Assembly: GCA_017437755.1 (NCBI GenBank)
Contig: JAFRXI010000011.1
Location: 37,955 to 101,954 of the forward strand
Direction: 5' to 3'
Source: Bacteroidales bacterium
GTDB lineage: Bacteria; Bacteroidota; Bacteroidia; Bacteroidales; UBA932
Length of the DNA stretch: 64,000 bases
The translations under genes were made by a program, and so were the position numbers. Shown in pieces: positions 1 through 7,995 of this stretch. The notes under the pieces are model-generated. The model was not told the origin of the DNA, did not search any database, and was given only the letters and a program-made list of their open reading frames with translations. The first letter of the stretch is position 1, and the number at the start of each line of letters is the position of its first letter.

Positions 1-1
1 T

Positions 2-2821
2 AACAACATCAGTTTCTCCGCAATTACGGCCATCCTTCAGGTAAGTCTTACCGGCGAGGCCACGACCACCCTCAAGGAAATCGTCCTCAAGGGCCTTGCG
101 GGGGAACAGATGTCCGGCGACTTTGCCATCGACCACAAGAAGAAAACCCTTACCGGAAGCTCGTCGGCCGATGCTGACAAGGAGGTCAAGGTTACCGTGG
201 GCAAGGCCCTTTCGGCCGAACCGCTGGTGGTTTACCTGCCCATCCCTGCCGCCAATTACGCCTCGGGCTACCAGGTGGAATTCATCGACTCGAATGACGA
301 TGTGATGCGCATGAGGGTCTCGGCCCGTAATGTGAGCGCCGGGGAACTCCGCGAGATGCCAGAACTGGCATTCGCCCCCAACCAGGGAGAGGAAATCCCT
401 ATCGGCGGTATTCCCGACGCGGCTGAACTCAAGGCGTTTGCCGCCGCGGTCAACGCCGGCGACCCCCTGACCCGCTGGCTGAACGACGCCGGAGAGGTTG
501 AACTCCAGGCCGACATCGACCTTGGCGGAGAGGAGTGGATACCTATCGGAAACGCTGCTGTGACCTCGGCCCACGCCATTACCGGCAATGCCTTCAAGGG
601 CGTCTTCAACGGAGGCGGACACACGGTTGACAACTTTACTGTCACCATTCCGGCGTCTGCGGCCGATGCTGCGGCTGGCTTGTTCGGCTGTGTTGACGGA
701 GCTACCGTCAAGAATCTCACCATCGGCAGCAAGACTGTCATCAAGAACTCTTCCAACAGCGGTTTCGTGACCATGGGCGCCGTGGTGGGCTTCGCCTCGG
801 AATCCACCCTTGAGAACCTCGACAGCCATGCCAAGCTCGTCAACGATGCCGGCAAGGCCAGCACCAGGCTTGTGATAGGAGGTACCATAGGTACAATGTT
901 CTCCAATACAGCTTCCTGTTCTGCTACAGACATCAAGGGCCACGCCAGCTTCGATGTGGTCAACGATGTCAATACGGCCAACGGCGCCACCGGGTTCATC
1001 GTGGGCGGCGTGATCGGTTACATGGACGGAAAGGATGTGACCGTCGCTCCTACGCTTGCAACGAGGGCAACCAACTATTCCAGCTTCTCTGTACAGGCCA
1101 CCAGGACGGCCGGCGTCATAGGAACGATGAACTCCCACAGCAAGGCCGAGGGCTGCGTCAACTACGGAAACATCTCCTGTACGGACACCAAGGCGTCCAA
1201 CAGCCGTGTTGCCGGTATCGTTTCCGCGATGGGTACGGGTGTTATCCTTCTCAAGGACTGCATCAACTACGGTGACGTGGTATTTGCGGTTTCCGGCGAT
1301 TCCACCCACGGCTATGCCGGCGGCGTGATAGGCCAGAACAATGCGGACACCGAGATAGACGGCTGCGCCAGCTACGGCTCCGTCCTTTCCGACAGGTGGT
1401 TCGCTACAGAGAAGTACATGGGTATAATCAGCGGCAACTTCAACACCAAGAAGGTAACTGTGAAGAACTGTATCCTTGGCGGCAAGATAGGGCCTTACAC
1501 CCCTACTACGGAAGATCCTGTGGTTGAGCTGAATGCAACCAACTTCGAGCAGTATTACTCTCTGATCGCCGAAGCCCGCCTTGTCAACGTGACTTACGAG
1601 AACAACACCTTCGGAGGCGCTCCCGCTCCCGTTGGAATCGCCTCGGCAGCCGACCTCGCCGCCTTCCGTGACGCAGTCAACGCCGGGACCTCCATCGAGG
1701 CCTGGCAGGACGTCGACGGGGCGGTAAAACTCCTTGCCGACATCGACCTGACCGGAGTGGACTGGACGCCGATTGGCAATCCCACCTCGACCAACAACGG
1801 CAATTATGCCGGCGCCTATACCGGTTCCGCCTTCAAGGGCGTCTTCGACGGCGGCGGACACTCGATTACCGGCTTTACGGTGGACAAGACCCTCGCAGAG
1901 AATACGACCTATGGCCTGTTCGGTGTACTGGACGGCGCTACCGTCAAAAACCTCAAGGTTTCAGGTTCCTATAAGATTGCTGCACAGAGCGTCGCAGATG
2001 CCGGAGTCATCGCGGGCCTGATGGTCAATTCCACGATCGAGAACGTCAGTTTCGACGGGACGGTCAACATAGGCGGCTGCGCCACCAACAACAAGCGCTT
2101 CGCAATAGGAGGCATCGCCGGCTTTGTGGGTGCGGGTGAATCAGCCGGATCGGTTATCCGGAATTGTACGGTAACCGCCACGGTTACAGCCTCTGCCGGA
2201 AGCAGTACGGCGGCGGGCGCCACAAGCGTGATGTACGGCGGTATCGTAGGTTTCATCACCGCCCTGAAGGAGGAACTCAGCTTTGCGAACCTGGTTGAAG
2301 GCTGCGTCAACAACGGTACGCTCAATACCAACCTAGGCCGCAGTTCCGGCATTGCAGCCACGGTCAACAGCAACTCCATACTCAAGGATTGCGTCAACAA
2401 TGCCAACCAGGTGAATAATTTCGTCAACGGCAGGGTCGGCAACATTGCCAGCAATGTATATTACCGCTGCGGACTGGTGAACTGCGTCAACAACGGATCG
2501 CTCACCACGTCCGATGCGCAGACTACCACCGGAGGTTTTTCGGCCATGCTCAGTGATGCAACCTCATACATTACCGGCGGGGCCAACAACGGTACCATCA
2601 TCGGCGCCAACGCGACGTACCTTGGGTTCCTGGTTGCGAATTTCAGCAACTTCAAGGAAGTTACCGGCGTGAAGGTGAGCGGCAGGCTTGGCGTTTACGC
2701 TTCGGACGGCAACCATACCATGTATGAGATTACTTCCGAGAATTTCATGAATTATCTCGGCGGCGGCCTTAATGAAAGCAAACTCGCCAAGATTACGGAA
2801 CTCACCTATGTGGCACCTTAA
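2..2821 (+). CDS. GLUG-repeat surface protein, 5' end outside window
   Basis: The frame is open to the window edge, so the true start lies upstream; the first Met codon at 110 is internal. The first ~125 residues resemble the end of a fimbrillin-like domain (YLPIPAANYASGY, compare the gene at 7996). Two tandem GLUG modules follow, each opening with a motif of the type A(A/D)xLxAFxxAVNAG (near residues 137 and 543), then LxADIDL, a W(I/T)PIGN segment, FKGVF(N/D)GGGH and repeated GLFG, GGV(I/V)G and CVNNG turns. This is the usual pattern of GLUG beta-solenoid repeats in secreted adhesin-like proteins. It ends 12 bp before the phosphatase-family lipoprotein gene, so co-transcription is likely. 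No enzyme domain is visible in the part present. A surface or adhesive role is inferred from the family; the ligand is unknown. Confidence 0.85.
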   Translation, partial: NNISFSAITAILQVSLTGEATTTLKEIVLKGLAGEQMSGDFAIDHKKKTLTGSSSADADKEVKVTVGKALSAEPLVVYLPIPAANYASGYQVEFIDSNDDVMRMRVSARNVSAGELREMPELAFAPNQGEEIPIGGIPDAAELKAFAAAVNAGDPLTRWLNDAGEVELQADIDLGGEEWIPIGNAAVTSAHAITGNAFKGVFNGGGHTVDNFTVTIPASAADAAAGLFGCVDGATVKNLTIGSKTVIKNSSNSGFVTMGAVVGFASESTLENLDSHAKLVNDAGKASTRLVIGGTIGTMFSNTASCSATDIKGHASFDVVNDVNTANGATGFIVGGVIGYMDGKDVTVAPTLATRATNYSSFSVQATRTAGVIGTMNSHSKAEGCVNYGNISCTDTKASNSRVAGIVSAMGTGVILLKDCINYGDVVFAVSGDSTHGYAGGVIGQNNADTEIDGCASYGSVLSDRWFATEKYMGIISGNFNTKKVTVKNCILGGKIGPYTPTTEDPVVELNATNFEQYYSLIAEARLVNVTYENNTFGGAPAPVGIASAADLAAFRDAVNAGTSIEAWQDVDGAVKLLADIDLTGVDWTPIGNPTSTNNGNYAGAYTGSAFKGVFDGGGHSITGFTVDKTLAENTTYGLFGVLDGATVKNLKVSGSYKIAAQSVADAGVIAGLMVNSTIENVSFDGTVNIGGCATNNKRFAIGGIAGFVGAGESAGSVIRNCTVTATVTASAGSSTAAGATSVMYGGIVGFITALKEELSFANLVEGCVNNGTLNTNLGRSSGIAATVNSNSILKDCVNNANQVNNFVNGRVGNIASNVYYRCGLVNCVNNGSLTTSDAQTTTGGFSAMLSDATSYITGGANNGTIIGANATYLGFLVANFSNFKEVTGVKVSGRLGVYASDGNHTMYEITSENFMNYLGGGLNESKLAKITELTYVAP

Positions 2822-2833
2822 AGCATCGTCAGA

Positions 2834-3799
2834 ATGAAACGTTTCCTGACAGCCGTTCTGGCGCTTTCTCTCCTTGCCGTCTCCTGCTCCGCCAGGGGCG
2901 GCAGGGAGTTGAAGGTGCTCTACTGGAACATCCAGAACGGGATGTGGGACGACCAGGCCAACAACTACGACCGGTTCGTGGATTTCGTCAAGGGCTACGA
3001 CCCCGACATCTGCATCTGGACCGAGGCCGAGTCGCGCTACATCACCGACACCGCAGTCAAGATGCAGATGCCTGAGGATCAGTACCTTCCGTGGAACTGG
3101 GACATACTCGCGGCCCGATACGGCCATCAGTATACGCTGATCTGCGGCAAGAGGGACACCTTCCCGCAGGTGATTACGTCCAAGTATCCGCTGAGGATAG
3201 TCAAGCGCATGACCGGCAACGGCGACGACATAATAGTCGTCCACGGGGCCGGATGGGCCAAGGTGGACCTTGGAAAGGGGAAGGAGCTGAATATCGTGAC
3301 CCTGCACACCTGGCCGGCACACTATGCCTACAAGGCCGAGGACGAGAAGCTCAGCGCCCAGAAGCGCGAGGGCGACTTTTTCCGTGCCAAGGAGATGCAG
3401 TTCATCTGCGGGGAGACCATCGCCACCGTACCGGAGGCCAAGGACCAGTGGTGGATAATGACCGGCGATTTCAACGCCATCTCTTCAGTGGACAATTTCC
3501 ACTACAAGCGCCCCGACGACGATCCCGCCTTCCTGGTGCATGACTATATAAGGGCCAACACCCCGTACATAGACATAATAGAGAAGCTCTATCCCGGCGA
3601 GTTCTGCAAGAGTACGCTCTCGGGCCGCCGCATAGACATGTTCTACGTTACGCCGCCGCTGTTTGACAAAGTTACGTCCGCCCATTACATCTACGACGGC
3701 TTTGCCAAGTCATATCGCGACCCCCGCGGCAAGGACATCCACAACTTCTGCCATCCCTCCGACCATTATCCCATAATAGTTTCTTTCAAACTGAAATGA
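2834..3799 (+). CDS. Endonuclease/exonuclease/phosphatase-family lipoprotein
   Basis: 321 residues. The signal peptide ends in a lipobox (LLAVSC, Cys18), so it is probably anchored in a membrane outside the cytoplasm. The EEP fold signatures are in order: LYWNIQNG with Asn32, an acidic WTEAE segment, GDFNA at about 211-215, and a terminal HPSDHYPI. EEP enzymes cleave phosphodiester bonds in nucleic acids or phospho-lipids, or remove phosphates; substrate cannot be read from sequence, but a lipid-anchored form among surface proteins suggests scavenging of phosphate compounds. It lies 12 bp downstream of a GLUG protein gene and ends about 40 bp before a small lipoprotein gene. Confidence 0.85.
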   Translation: MKRFLTAVLALSLLAVSCSARGGRELKVLYWNIQNGMWDDQANNYDRFVDFVKGYDPDICIWTEAESRYITDTAVKMQMPEDQYLPWNWDILAARYGHQYTLICGKRDTFPQVITSKYPLRIVKRMTGNGDDIIVVHGAGWAKVDLGKGKELNIVTLHTWPAHYAYKAEDEKLSAQKREGDFFRAKEMQFICGETIATVPEAKDQWWIMTGDFNAISSVDNFHYKRPDDDPAFLVHDYIRANTPYIDIIEKLYPGEFCKSTLSGRRIDMFYVTPPLFDKVTSAHYIYDGFAKSYRDPRGKDIHNFCHPSDHYPIIVSFKLK

Positions 3800-3840
3800 A
3801 AAGCAAATAGAAAAGATATAATAATTACTGGACATAGTTG

Positions 3841-4302
3841 ATGATGAGACGGGTTTTTGTAATTTTCTATCTCTTGTTACTCGCGGTTTTCATTAGCTGT
3901 GAACCTAAAGAAGGCGGAGTGCAATATCGGAACATTTTCATTTTCGACGGTGATAATTGGATAGAAGCGCACGGGGCGTCCATTACCTTATCGCAAAGTA
4001 TTTCCGAACAGGATTTGATTACTTTGAGTTCCGGGAAGAAAGGCTTATTTTTCAGGCCGTCGAAGGGAAGTTCGGGAATAATAAACAATAGAAATGAGTG
4101 CTCTTTTGGAAACATGAAGATAACGATTATGAATGACAGAAGGCCATGGGAAGAGTACAAAACAATATCTGACAGGTTAGAAGACGGGCATACTCAGACA
4201 ATCCATTTTTCCTTGGTAAATAGTGGTGTTATAAATGAGGAAGTTCAAATTTGTGTGCCGTATAAAAACGGATATGCGGCGACTGTTTCAATAAAACGTT
4301 AG
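3841..4302 (+). CDS. Small lipoprotein of unknown function
   Basis: About 153 residues starting at ATG 3841 (a TTG three bases earlier is also in frame). The N-terminus is a hydrophobic signal peptide ending in a lipobox-like VFISC, so the mature protein should be lipid-anchored. The rest is a short, beta-rich, polar protein with no motif I recognise. Base composition is clearly more AT-rich than the flanking GLUG genes, which suggests recent acquisition. It ends 6 bp before the next GLUG lipoprotein gene, so it is probably co-transcribed. Confidence 0.7.
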   Translation: MMRRVFVIFYLLLLAVFISCEPKEGGVQYRNIFIFDGDNWIEAHGASITLSQSISEQDLITLSSGKKGLFFRPSKGSSGIINNRNECSFGNMKITIMNDRRPWEEYKTISDRLEDGHTQTIHFSLVNSGVINEEVQICVPYKNGYAATVSIKR

Positions 4303-4308
4303 TTATAA

Positions 4309-7300
4309 ATGAAGATAATATTCACAAAGGGTCTTATTGTTGCTGCCGCGGCGGCCATGATCCTTGCCGGCTGCAAGCAGGAACCTGTTCCGGCAGAACC
4401 GGAAGATCCCGGAACTGAAACCCCGGAGAACCCTGATCCGGGGACGCCGGACGACCCGAACGCCAAGGGAATACGTTCGGTAGAGGACTTCATGGCCTTT
4501 GCAAAGGCGGTCAACGAAGGAACGTCAACCGAGCAGTGGCAAAACGAGGAAGGTTGGGTAAACCTTCTTGCCGACCTGGACTTTTCCGGCGTAACGGATT
4601 ATGTCCCCGTTGGCTTTGTAACCGCTCCCTGGACCAGCTACAATCCGGTTGTGACGGAAGGCAACCCCTTCCTTGGGAAGTTCGACGGCAACGCCCACCA
4701 TATCAAGAACCTCAAGCTGACCTGCAAGGAATCTACCATAGGAAAGCATTACGGAATATTCGGATATATTGGCAAAGGAGCCGTCGTACAGAATTTCGTC
4801 ATTGACGAAACCTGCTCTCTTACAGTTACTTCCGGCGTTCCGCTGAGTGCCGGCATGATTGCCGGAGTGGTTTATGACGCACAGGTGAGGGATATCACCA
4901 GCAGGGCCCCCATGACATACAACGGCTCCTGCACTGGCTATTTCCACATGGCCCTGATAGGAGGCATCTATGGTCTTGACGAAGGCTGTATAGTTGACAG
5001 CGTCCATAATTACGGCAAGATAACGGCCACCAACACCGCCAACATGAACGCCGGAGCCACCGGAATCCATGTGGCCGGAATAGTGAGCTTTGCCAACGCC
5101 CCGGAGGGCAACGCCAAGGGGAATGTGGTCTCTTCCTGCAACAACTACGGCGACATGGAATCCCAGGCCGGAAGGACCGCCGGAATCCTGGCGGCGGCAA
5201 ACAGCTGCACCCGCATCGAGAACTGCGAGAACCGCGGCAACCAGATGAACACCATGCCCCAGAACGACGGGGGCAGGCTCGGAAACATCTGCTGCCTGGT
5301 CACCAAGGGGTCGTCGGTGTCGGGCTGCAAGAACTACGGAAACCTGGTCTCCACCACCGCCGGCCGGGTTGGCGGAATCGTATCCCTGCCCAACGAGGGA
5401 ACGGTCCTTACCGATTGCGAGAACTACGGCGAGATAATATCCGACAGCCAGTACCGCGGCGTTTTCTACGGTTACCTGAACTCCGCGGTTCAGTGGAAGG
5501 GCGGCAAGGCATCGGGCAAGGTGGGAACCTACGGCAATGGAACCTATGTCTACGACCTCTACAGCGAGGCCGACAAGGTAAAATACCTCGGCAAGGACGG
5601 ATCCTCGGGCAAGGCCACCTATACCGACGTGGTGATAGACATAGCCACGGGCGAGACCCCTGTCCAGGGTGATCCCAGCTTCGACGTCCCGGCCGATTTC
5701 CGCATCTTCTTCATAGGCAACTCCTTCACAAAGGATGCGGTGGAGCACCTTCCCAAGATTCTCGCCGCTGCGGGTCTGAACAAGATCCAGATGGTGCACA
5801 TGTACTACGGCGGAAGGACCATCCCCGAGTACAACGACGGGTGGACTGCCACCGACTACCATTGCTACATCTGCAATCCGGGGGCGACCAGCTGGACCGA
5901 CGTGACCGGAAAGTCGCTGGCCGTGGTTGCGGCAAGCGCCAAATTCGACGTGGTGACCCTTCAGGAGCATACCGGAAGGCAGCTGGCCTGGGGTTGGACC
6001 GATGCCGAGAAAACGGCCGTACAGGGCGTTGTGAACAAGGTCAAGGCCGCTCAGACGGCCCTCGGAGCATCGCCCAAGCTGTATTACATATTGTCACAGG
6101 CGTACCATAACCTCTCCAAGGCCCAGAGCGGCACAAAACCGTTCAACAGTACCGATGAGATGTGGCCCATCATTGCGGCACAGGCCAAAACCGCGGTTGA
6201 GACCTGCGGTTTTGACGGAGTCATATCCACCGGCTGCATGCTCCAGAACCTGCGTACAACCGGCTACAACAACGAGATGGGTCTTACCCGCGACGGTTAC
6301 CACATGGACTACGGCCTTTCCCGCTACGGTGCGTCCTGCACGGTGTTCGAAACTATTATAGGCCCGTTCAACGGAAACGTGAAGATGGACACCAACACCT
6401 TCCGGTACGATGTTACATCCACGGCCGACGGCAGCTGGACCACTCCGGTGACCGACGAATCTGCCCCCGTGGCCATCCTGGCGGCGAGGAACGCCATCGC
6501 CAAGCCGTACGAGGTTACCGACATGTCCACATACGGACCGGTGAAGCCGGATCCCGTTGAGGGAGAGGAGATTACGATTTCCACGGCGGCGGAACTCACT
6601 GCCTTTGCGGGCCGTGTCAACAGCGGCGACGAAGCAGCTGTCAACGCCAACGTGACGCTTTCCGCCGACATCGACTGCTCGTCAATCACTTCCTGGACCC
6701 CGATTGGAACCTGCACCATGCCTACATGGGCGCACAACTCACTTGCCACAAGCGGGAAACTGTTCTGCGGAACCTTCGACGGAAAGGATCACCGGATCAA
6801 AAACCTGCACATGAACTTCGCTCCCACCAGCGAAACCGGCGCATGGGGCTTCTTCGGCGGAATCGGCAAGGGCGGCGTGGTGAAGAACCTGATCTTCGAC
6901 TCAAGCTGCTCGATGCACATTTCCACCGGCGTTTCCGGCGTGTTCGGAGTGCTTGCGGGCCTTATGAACGACGGATCGGCCGAGAATATCAAGAACTATG
7001 CACCTATCACCGGAGGCGGCACGTCTTCACTTGCCCACAACACGGCAGCAGGCCGCGTTGCGGTTGGCGGTATCATAGGCTGGGTGATGGCAAGTACGGT
7101 AAACGTATCCACCAGCAACCTCTACAACGCCGGGCAGATAGGAGCGTCAAAGACCGATCCCTTTACCGGAGGGAACAATGCCGGAAACGGGGCCAACGGA
7201 TTCATGCTTGGCGGAGTCATAGGGTTCTCTTCCAATAACGGGAACAGCCTCACCCAGACCCATACTGGCCTTGTCAACGACGGCGCAATCTTCGCCAAAA

Positions 7301-7794
7301 CCGGACGTTGCTCCGGAATAGTCTCGTCGTCAAACCGTTACACAATCCTGAAGGACTGCACCAACAACGGAGACGTCTATTATGCCAGTTCCGGCAACCA
7401 GCGCCCCGCCAACATCACCTGCATCATGGGCGACGGCAGCAAGCTTGACGGCTGCGTGAACAAGGGAGACCTGATTGCAGAGAACTGTGACACGGCTGTA
7501 GGCGTAGCGGCCCTTATCAGCGGTGCGGGCGTGAAGATCACGAACTGCAAATGCATAGGGGCCACGATAGTGGGCAAGAATGTGGTCCTGGACGGCGACC
7601 AGACCTACAACGGCATGCTCTACGGGCACTGCACCAGCTCCGGCGAGGTGTTCTCCGGCTGCGCGGTCAACGGCAAGATCGGAACCAGCCTCAGCAACCT
7701 GGTCACCCTGACGGCCGAGAACTACTTCCAGTATGTGGGCCAGAAGGAGAGCAACACCAACATAAACACGGACAACATAAAGTTCGCAGAGTAA
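4309..7794 (+). CDS. GLUG-repeat lipoprotein with internal DUF4886 (SGNH-like) domain
   Basis: 1161 residues. The signal peptide ends at a lipobox (LAGC), followed by a Pro/Glu-rich linker that is nearly identical to the one in the protein at 10572 (CKQEPxPAEPEDPGTETPE). A first GLUG module covers roughly 48-440. A DUF4886-type domain at about 460-735 begins FRIFFIGNSFT (Gly470-Asn-Ser) and contains VVTLQEHTGRQ and GYHMDYGLSRYG; this family belongs to the SGNH-hydrolase-like fold and is found in secreted Bacteroidetes proteins, likely acting on esterified glycans. A second GLUG module (about 755-1161) follows, so the putative esterase is sandwiched between two repeat domains. Surface display with catalytic activity on host or plant glycans is inference. 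Confidence 0.85.
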   Translation: MKIIFTKGLIVAAAAAMILAGCKQEPVPAEPEDPGTETPENPDPGTPDDPNAKGIRSVEDFMAFAKAVNEGTSTEQWQNEEGWVNLLADLDFSGVTDYVPVGFVTAPWTSYNPVVTEGNPFLGKFDGNAHHIKNLKLTCKESTIGKHYGIFGYIGKGAVVQNFVIDETCSLTVTSGVPLSAGMIAGVVYDAQVRDITSRAPMTYNGSCTGYFHMALIGGIYGLDEGCIVDSVHNYGKITATNTANMNAGATGIHVAGIVSFANAPEGNAKGNVVSSCNNYGDMESQAGRTAGILAAANSCTRIENCENRGNQMNTMPQNDGGRLGNICCLVTKGSSVSGCKNYGNLVSTTAGRVGGIVSLPNEGTVLTDCENYGEIISDSQYRGVFYGYLNSAVQWKGGKASGKVGTYGNGTYVYDLYSEADKVKYLGKDGSSGKATYTDVVIDIATGETPVQGDPSFDVPADFRIFFIGNSFTKDAVEHLPKILAAAGLNKIQMVHMYYGGRTIPEYNDGWTATDYHCYICNPGATSWTDVTGKSLAVVAASAKFDVVTLQEHTGRQLAWGWTDAEKTAVQGVVNKVKAAQTALGASPKLYYILSQAYHNLSKAQSGTKPFNSTDEMWPIIAAQAKTAVETCGFDGVISTGCMLQNLRTTGYNNEMGLTRDGYHMDYGLSRYGASCTVFETIIGPFNGNVKMDTNTFRYDVTSTADGSWTTPVTDESAPVAILAARNAIAKPYEVTDMSTYGPVKPDPVEGEEITISTAAELTAFAGRVNSGDEAAVNANVTLSADIDCSSITSWTPIGTCTMPTWAHNSLATSGKLFCGTFDGKDHRIKNLHMNFAPTSETGAWGFFGGIGKGGVVKNLIFDSSCSMHISTGVSGVFGVLAGLMNDGSAENIKNYAPITGGGTSSLAHNTAAGRVAVGGIIGWVMASTVNVSTSNLYNAGQIGASKTDPFTGGNNAGNGANGFMLGGVIGFSSNNGNSLTQTHTGLVNDGAIFAKTGRCSGIVSSSNRYTILKDCTNNGDVYYASSGNQRPANITCIMGDGSKLDGCVNKGDLIAENCDTAVGVAALISGAGVKITNCKCIGATIVGKNVVLDGDQTYNGMLYGHCTSSGEVFSGCAVNGKIGTSLSNLVTLTAENYFQYVGQKESNTNINTDNIKFAE

Positions 7795-7849
7795 GATGGC
7801 TCCGGAATGGATTTGTCGTGTCAATCAGTAAACAACATTATATTGTGAA

Positions 7850-7981
7850 ATGGTAACCGATAAAAAAACTTATGAGTGTCCGCATACCAGATACGCTGCG
7901 CTAAAGCTTGAGGACTCCTTTCTCAAGAGCAACAAGGCGATGATCGATCCGCTGGAAGAGATCGACGACACCTGGTATTAA
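7850..7981 (+). CDS. 43-residue hypothetical protein
   Basis: A short ORF of 43 codons whose TAA stop overlaps the ATG at 7981 and which ends 15 bp before the start of the downstream lipoprotein. The protein is polar, with a Tyr-Glu-Cys-Pro segment near the N-terminus and an acidic tail (LEEIDDTWY). Short proteins with a Pro-containing start and acidic end are common just upstream of surface-protein genes in Bacteroidales; this resemblance is only by pattern. It could be a real small protein or a translated leader coupled to the next gene. Confidence 0.45.
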   Translation: MVTDKKTYECPHTRYAALKLEDSFLKSNKAMIDPLEEIDDTWY

Positions 7982-7995
7982 TGGAGGGAAGAATC

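Noticed and set aside
4525-5970. 481-codon minus-strand ORF
   Set aside because: Antisense to the GLUG/DUF4886 gene, no motif, low-complexity composition typical of shadow frames.
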